Assembly: GCA_002429115.1 (NCBI GenBank) | Contig: DIYS01000094.1 | Location: forward strand, 1 to 10,682 | Source: Saccharicrinis sp. UBA6048 | GTDB lineage: Bacteria; Bacteroidota; Bacteroidia; Bacteroidales; Marinilabiliaceae | DNA: 10,682 bases | Reading direction: 5' to 3' | Shown here: piece after piece, positions 7,760 through 10,682 of the stretch | How positions within the stretch are numbered: position 1 is the stretch's first letter | Layout of the letters: every line of letters starts with the position of its first letter | The notes under the pieces: model-generated | The model's database searches: none | What the model was told of the DNA's origin: nothing | What the model saw: only the letters and a program-made list of their open reading frames with translations | Program-made: the position numbers and the translations under genes

Positions 7760-8800
7760 ATGAGAAAAGTCCTAGTAGTAGAAGATGATAAATTTATCTC
7801 GGCGATTTTCACGATGTTCTTGAGAGATTTAGGTCATGAAATGGTAGGGAAGTGTGCTGATGGAACGGATGCTGTTGATTTGTGTCATCGTTTAAAGCCT
7901 GATGTGGTGCTTATGGATATCCACCTTGAGGGTGATATGGATGGTATTCAAACGGCGGAACAACTGCGTCGTGAATTGGATATTCCGGTGATATATGTTT
8001 CTTCCGATACCAGTAGTCAGGTGATTAAACGAGCGATTGTATCCAATTCATATGGGTTCTTAGTAAAGCCTGTTAATAAAAAGGAATTGGGTATTGCCAT
8101 CGATCTGGCCTATTACAAGCATAAGGTAGATCAGGAGCAACGTGAGCGGGAACGAGGTTATCGCCAGTTTATCAGTGATTCGCCTATGCCAATAATGATA
8201 TTACAGGATGGGCGTATTCAGTATTTAAATAACCTGGCTCTCGATCTGTTCAAAACCCATTATATGGAAGATGTGCTGATGCTACCATATCTCAACTTCG
8301 TGAATGAACAGGATAAATTAAAAGTAGAGCAGTTGCTTAGCGAATTTAATAAAACAGGGCGGGGATTTGAATTTATGGAAGTTGCCATGCAGGATGTACA
8401 TGGTCAGCTTGTTTATGTGAAGATATCAGGTGCATCTACCATTTTTAATAAAAAGAAATCGTTGCAGGTCACTTTGGTGGATAATACCGCTAAAATAAAC
8501 ACACAACGACGGTCAGACACACTATTGGAATATATGGATGAGCTAGGCTTGCCCTATATTATAAGCAATCAGAGGAATGTGATAACCCTTTGTAGCGAGC
8601 ACCCATTATTTAAAGGGAAAAAACTGATTGGGGAAAAATTAAACAGCGATAATGGGTTTGAGAAGGCCGGGGAAGATGTACTGGTATACAATAATGGTAA
8701 TACGCAACAAAACTTTAAAGTCATTGAGGTTAAAGATCTTTATAACGAAGTATTTGAGCATATTTTGGTGGTTTGCGAGGACAAAAAAAATGAGCTGTAA
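7760..8800 (+). CDS. response regulator with PAS domain and no recognised output domain
   Basis: A 346-residue cytosolic signalling protein. The receiver domain (1-120) is complete: acidic pocket Glu8-Asp9-Asp10, phosphoacceptor Asp53 in LMDIHLEG, a Ser81/Ser82 switch region after VIYV, and Lys103-Pro104. The signature 'LMDIHLEGDMDGIQTAEQL' is like receivers found with hybrid kinases and LytTR regulators. A charged linker (121-134) leads to a PAS domain (about 135-245: 'SPMPIMILQDGRIQYLNNLAL'). The remaining 100 residues, with 'LGLPYIISNQRNVITL' and 'HILVVCED', resemble a second, divergent PAS domain. No helix-turn-helix, LytTR, GGDEF, HD-GYP, phosphatase or kinase motif is seen, so output is probably by protein contact. 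It is the only plus-strand complete gene in the window and has no kinase beside it. The stop codon lies within the hairpin of a minus-strand terminator. Confidence 0.85.
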   Translation: MRKVLVVEDDKFISAIFTMFLRDLGHEMVGKCADGTDAVDLCHRLKPDVVLMDIHLEGDMDGIQTAEQLRRELDIPVIYVSSDTSSQVIKRAIVSNSYGFLVKPVNKKELGIAIDLAYYKHKVDQEQRERERGYRQFISDSPMPIMILQDGRIQYLNNLALDLFKTHYMEDVLMLPYLNFVNEQDKLKVEQLLSEFNKTGRGFEFMEVAMQDVHGQLVYVKISGASTIFNKKKSLQVTLVDNTAKINTQRRSDTLLEYMDELGLPYIISNQRNVITLCSEHPLFKGKKLIGEKLNSDNGFEKAGEDVLVYNNGNTQQNFKVIEVKDLYNEVFEHILVVCEDKKNEL

Positions 8801-8812
8801 AAATACAGCTCA
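8783..8812 (-). terminator. strong intrinsic terminator for the small sigma-54 unit
   Basis: A perfect 9-bp inverted repeat (8791-8799 with 8804-8812, TGAGCTGTA/TACAGCTCA) with a 4-nt loop is followed on the minus strand by eight T residues (8790-8783). It lies 22 bp beyond the stop of the small minus-strand reading frame and includes the last three codons of the plus-strand response regulator. On the plus strand it is followed by ACTTCGTTTA without a T-run, so its direction is mainly minus. Its presence shows that a minus-strand transcript ends here. Confidence 0.85.
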
Positions 8813-8834
8813 CTTCGTTTATAGAAAGTTTCAC

Positions 8835-8969
8835 TTACGACTGTTGATTCAACTGTGTGATAGTATCAATTACTGATAATACAATAGCACTACTAACAAT
8901 AACTATTACGGCGAATAAAAATACTTTGGCTAGAATCATAACTTTTAGTTTTAAGTTAATACTATCCAT
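8835..8969 (-). CDS. very small single-helix membrane protein (44 aa, or 34 aa from second ATG)
   Basis: An unrecognised small reading frame, ending at TAA (8837-8835). From the ATG at 8969 it encodes 44 residues starting MDSINLKLKV; from the internal ATG at 8939 it encodes 34 residues starting MILAKVFLF. Both forms contain one hydrophobic helix (about residues 12-36 of the longer form: Ala/Val/Ile-rich) after Lys residues, and end in a short polar tail, TQLNQQS. A sigma-54 promoter sits directly upstream; its predicted start near 8964 falls just inside the first ATG, so the 34-residue form with a 25-nt A-rich leader is the likelier product from that promoter. A strong terminator follows 22 bp after the stop. 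The gene lies between a convergent response regulator and the GIDE-domain gene (71 bp upstream). The transcript could instead be a regulatory RNA with a chance reading frame. Confidence 0.55.
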   Translation of the reverse strand: MDSINLKLKVMILAKVFLFAVIVIVSSAIVLSVIDTITQLNQQS

Positions 8970-8974
8970 GGAGT

Positions 8975-8990
8975 TGCAATGGTTATGCCA
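8975..8990 (-). promoter_or_regulatory. sigma-54 (RpoN) promoter
   Basis: Read on the minus strand, TGGCATAACCATTGCA fits the sigma-54 pattern TGGCAYRNNNNTTGCW at every constrained position, with the invariant GG (-24) and GC (-12) exactly 12 bp apart. The predicted transcription start is about 8964. The element points at the small membrane-protein frame and its terminator. Sigma-54 promoters require an AAA+ enhancer-binding activator; no such gene is in this window and no clear palindromic activator site was found in the 100 bp upstream, part of which is the GIDE-domain gene. Confidence 0.65.
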
Positions 8991-9040
8991 GTTTTGCGAC
9001 ATAGGCAAACTCTTTAACGATTATTATCATTTGTTATTAA

Positions 9041-9802
9041 TTATTTCTGATAAAACTTCTGATCACTGACCTTTTTAAAATACCTGCTATTGGTTTGATT
9101 GTAATGTTGTTCGTTGAACTTATTAGCCTTCTTCTTCGCAATGTCTTTTGTGGTTTCAGGATCATCAGATAAGTAGACGGCTTCCTCTGGTGTAGACATG
9201 ATAGCCAAAACCCGATTGCATTTATCTGGCAAATTGACGCTGGCTGCATCTACCCACTGACCTTTACCAAATACGGCAATTTCTTCATCTTTTTCCAAGA
9301 CGCCCTCTTTATAGCGAATTGTTTTATTGAAGCCCAGCATATTTTCGCTTTCAAATCCTTTGCTATTGAGATAATGCTCAAGGCGTTCGGTGGCATCCTT
9401 CAGGAAACCTGAATTGTACTTACGATCTTTTACGATGTAACTTTTAATCCGGCTATCATTTATAAAAGCATAGTCGGCACCATCGCGAATAACAAAATTA
9501 CCCGATACTTCTTCGTTAATAATTGTTTTCCAGTGTGAGCTTTTGCCCGATGACACTTGCTGTTCAACATGAATATGGTAGTGCGCACATTCGCGGTTTG
9601 ATAGCGGAGCACGTAAAGGTGTACCGGCGAATTCAACCTTTCCGACCAGCTTTGCCACATCGCCACTTTTAAAATGAATGAGTTTTTTTAACTTCGAATT
9701 CTTCAATTTTCGTTTAATACGTTTGTTATTACTGAAGTAGTAGGCTGCCACGCAAACGATAATGATAACGCTTATTACAATGATAATAATGGTGTGTTCC
9801 AT
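9041..9802 (-). CDS. membrane-anchored GIDE/BAM-domain protein without RING
   Basis: A 253-residue protein with an N-terminal transmembrane helix (4-22), a basic stop-transfer stretch (27-40, KRIKRKLKNSKLKK) and a long soluble part that is probably cytosolic. Residues about 46-190 match the layout of the GIDE/BAM domain known from the mitochondrial and chloroplast ubiquitin ligases MUL1 and SP1: 'LVGKVEF' (52-58), 'PLRAPLSNRECAHYHIHVE' (62-80), a Trp before a polar loop (91), 'FVIRDGADYAFI' (103-114), a 'RYKEGVLEKDEEIAVFGK' element (163-180). No RING finger or Cys/His cluster follows, as in other bacterial members, so ubiquitin-ligase activity is not expected. The role of bacterial GIDE proteins is not settled. 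The C-terminus (215-253) is charged and unrecognised. The gene starts 19 bp after the five-helix membrane-protein gene and is probably co-transcribed with it. The family assignment is from motif pattern only. Confidence 0.7.
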   Translation of the reverse strand: MEHTIIIIVISVIIIVCVAAYYFSNNKRIKRKLKNSKLKKLIHFKSGDVAKLVGKVEFAGTPLRAPLSNRECAHYHIHVEQQVSSGKSSHWKTIINEEVSGNFVIRDGADYAFINDSRIKSYIVKDRKYNSGFLKDATERLEHYLNSKGFESENMLGFNKTIRYKEGVLEKDEEIAVFGKGQWVDAASVNLPDKCNRVLAIMSTPEEAVYLSDDPETTKDIAKKKANKFNEQHYNQTNSRYFKKVSDQKFYQK

Positions 9803-9821
9803 ATGGTATATGATTAAAAGC

Positions 9822-10442
9822 TTAAAGCTTTAGAGAATGCACCTCTCCGTCGACAATTTTATTAATTTTTGGCTGAATAATCCATATGCCAATCGGGAAA
9901 AACCATAACAGAAAGAACTCACCGGCAAAATCAGAGAATGTTGTTTTACGTTGCAGTTCTGCTGTTTTAAAAGCTTTGGCAGCAAAGTACAAACTGTGGA
10001 AGATGCAGAACATAGAGAAAAGATGAAAAGGCATGATGATACCTATGACTCCAATAATAGCTCCCGGACCAGGATCAACCCCTTCAATATCGATAAGACC
10101 ATTCATAACGGTGCTCATAAACAACATAATGATGGTGATATATATGACCGGAATAAAAAAGAAAATTTTAAACCGGAGAAGCTTCATCTTAAACTCTTCT
10201 GGAATGTGATTTTGAAGGCCTCCGGTAATTGACCAGAACCAGCCCATAAAGATGGTCATGAATAGGAGGCCAATAAATGGAACGACTTTAAAATACACCT
10301 GCATTGTTTCAAAATGAGGCTCGCTGCCATTTGTAAAACCTGATAAGAAACTGATCATCATTGTGATTTGAAGAATAAGTGGTATGCCAATCGTTAGCAA
10401 AAAGATTTGCCAGTGTTTGGCTTGTAAGAATTTTTGAGTCAT
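9822..10442 (-). CDS. five-helix integral membrane protein, function unknown
   Basis: A 206-residue very hydrophobic protein with predicted membrane helices at about 12-34, 52-70, 91-113, 126-156 (long) and 174-190. The loop before the last helix and the helix itself read 'KTAELQRKTTFSDFAGEFFL' and then an aromatic-rich LLWFFPIGIWIIQPKINK stretch (178-195). I recall this tail from hypothetical membrane proteins of many Bacteroidota. A Pro/Gly-rich turn GVDPGPG lies at 121-127. No catalytic motif or transporter signature was recognised. It starts at the ATG at 10442 without a clear ribosome binding site. With 19 bp to the downstream GIDE-domain gene, the two probably form one transcription unit and may act together at the membrane; that partnership is inference. 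Confidence 0.7.
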   Translation of the reverse strand: MTQKFLQAKHWQIFLLTIGIPLILQITMMISFLSGFTNGSEPHFETMQVYFKVVPFIGLLFMTIFMGWFWSITGGLQNHIPEEFKMKLLRFKIFFFIPVIYITIIMLFMSTVMNGLIDIEGVDPGPGAIIGVIGIIMPFHLFSMFCIFHSLYFAAKAFKTAELQRKTTFSDFAGEFFLLWFFPIGIWIIQPKINKIVDGEVHSLKL

Positions 10443-10518
10443 ATTGGATGAGTTTATTAAACCTTTTGAGGTGTTTAGTAATGTTATAGGTTTAGCTTAA
10501 TAGTAATAGTTTACGTTT

Positions 10519-10682
10519 TTACCAATTCCTAGGCGCAACTAACTGTTCAATGTCGGCGTTATCAAACGAATAGGCTTTTGCGATAAAAAAGATATCCATG
10601 CTAATATTTTCGCGTGCTGCCGTTTCAATTTCACTGTCATTGTCAAAAAAATCGCCTTCTAAGGTGGAGATGCCGATCAAAG
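10519..10682 (-). CDS. C-terminal part of an unrecognised protein, cut by window edge
   Basis: The minus-strand frame is open from the window end to a TAA at 10521-10519 and gives about 53 residues, including 'GDFFDNDSEIETAARENI', 'MDIFFIAKAYSF' and the terminal 'IEQLVAPRNW'. The composition is acidic and looks like a real soluble protein end. A 76-bp gap without a clear terminator separates it from the start of the five-helix membrane-protein gene, so it may belong to the same transcript. I do not recognise the family. Confidence 0.6.
   Translation of the reverse strand, partial: LIGISTLEGDFFDNDSEIETAARENISMDIFFIAKAYSFDNADIEQLVAPRNW

Noticed and set aside
8857..9069. 70-codon plus-strand frame in the gap after the response regulator
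   Set aside because: It runs antisense across the sigma-54 promoter and small membrane-protein frame and into the GIDE gene end, has a low-complexity Ile/Leu/Thr composition, and shows no family features.
9815..9832. Repeated AAGCTT making an inverted repeat between the five-helix and GIDE genes
   Set aside because: The arms overlap so closely that almost no loop remains, and no adequate T-tract follows; not a credible terminator.
10452..10462. 11-bp palindrome GTTTATTAAAC ten bases upstream of the five-helix membrane-protein gene
   Set aside because: Short AT-rich palindromes are common by chance in this sequence, and no promoter element could be placed relative to it, so an operator call is not supported.

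Overview
The window looks like chromosomal DNA of a Bacteroidota bacterium, most likely of the Cytophagales/Cytophagia type. The genome is AT-rich and most genes lack a clear Shine-Dalgarno sequence. LptC is a lipoprotein. The gene order coaX, outer-membrane barrel, TPR protein, lptC, CNNM/CorC protein, PpiD/SurA-like isomerase is, as I recall, an arrangement found in this phylum. The organism assignment is inference from gene content; no rRNA or marker gene is present.

Left part (1-7663, almost all minus strand): positions 1-87 probably hold the 3' end of a plus-strand gene. It converges on an intrinsic terminator (89-122) that ends the minus-strand PpiD-like gene. Going upstream on the minus strand come a terminator (2262-2292), a CorC/CNNM-type membrane protein, LptC, a TPR protein, a FadL-like outer-membrane protein, and a type III pantothenate kinase (coaX) with a GTG start. 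From coaX to the CorC-type gene the spacing is tight: a 17-bp overlap, then gaps of 26, 6 and 55 bp. This reads as one operon joining a coenzyme A biosynthesis gene to envelope biogenesis genes (LPS transport, outer-membrane protein, periplasmic folding).

Middle (7664-9040): a 96-bp divergent intergenic region separates coaX from a plus-strand response regulator (receiver, PAS, PAS-like C-terminus) with no recognisable output domain. Beyond it, on the minus strand, lies a compact unit: a near-perfect sigma-54 promoter (8975-8990), a very small open reading frame for a one-helix membrane protein (44 codons, or 34 from the second ATG), and a strong intrinsic terminator whose arms lie partly inside the last codons of the response regulator. 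The predicted transcript is about 180 nt. This is the least ordinary part of the window.

Right part (9041-10682, minus strand): a two-gene unit encodes a membrane-anchored protein with a GIDE/BAM-like domain (the MUL1-type domain, here without a RING) and a five-helix membrane protein. Upstream is the C-terminal end of an unrecognised gene cut by the window edge. No tRNA, rRNA, CRISPR array, insertion sequence or prophage gene was seen.
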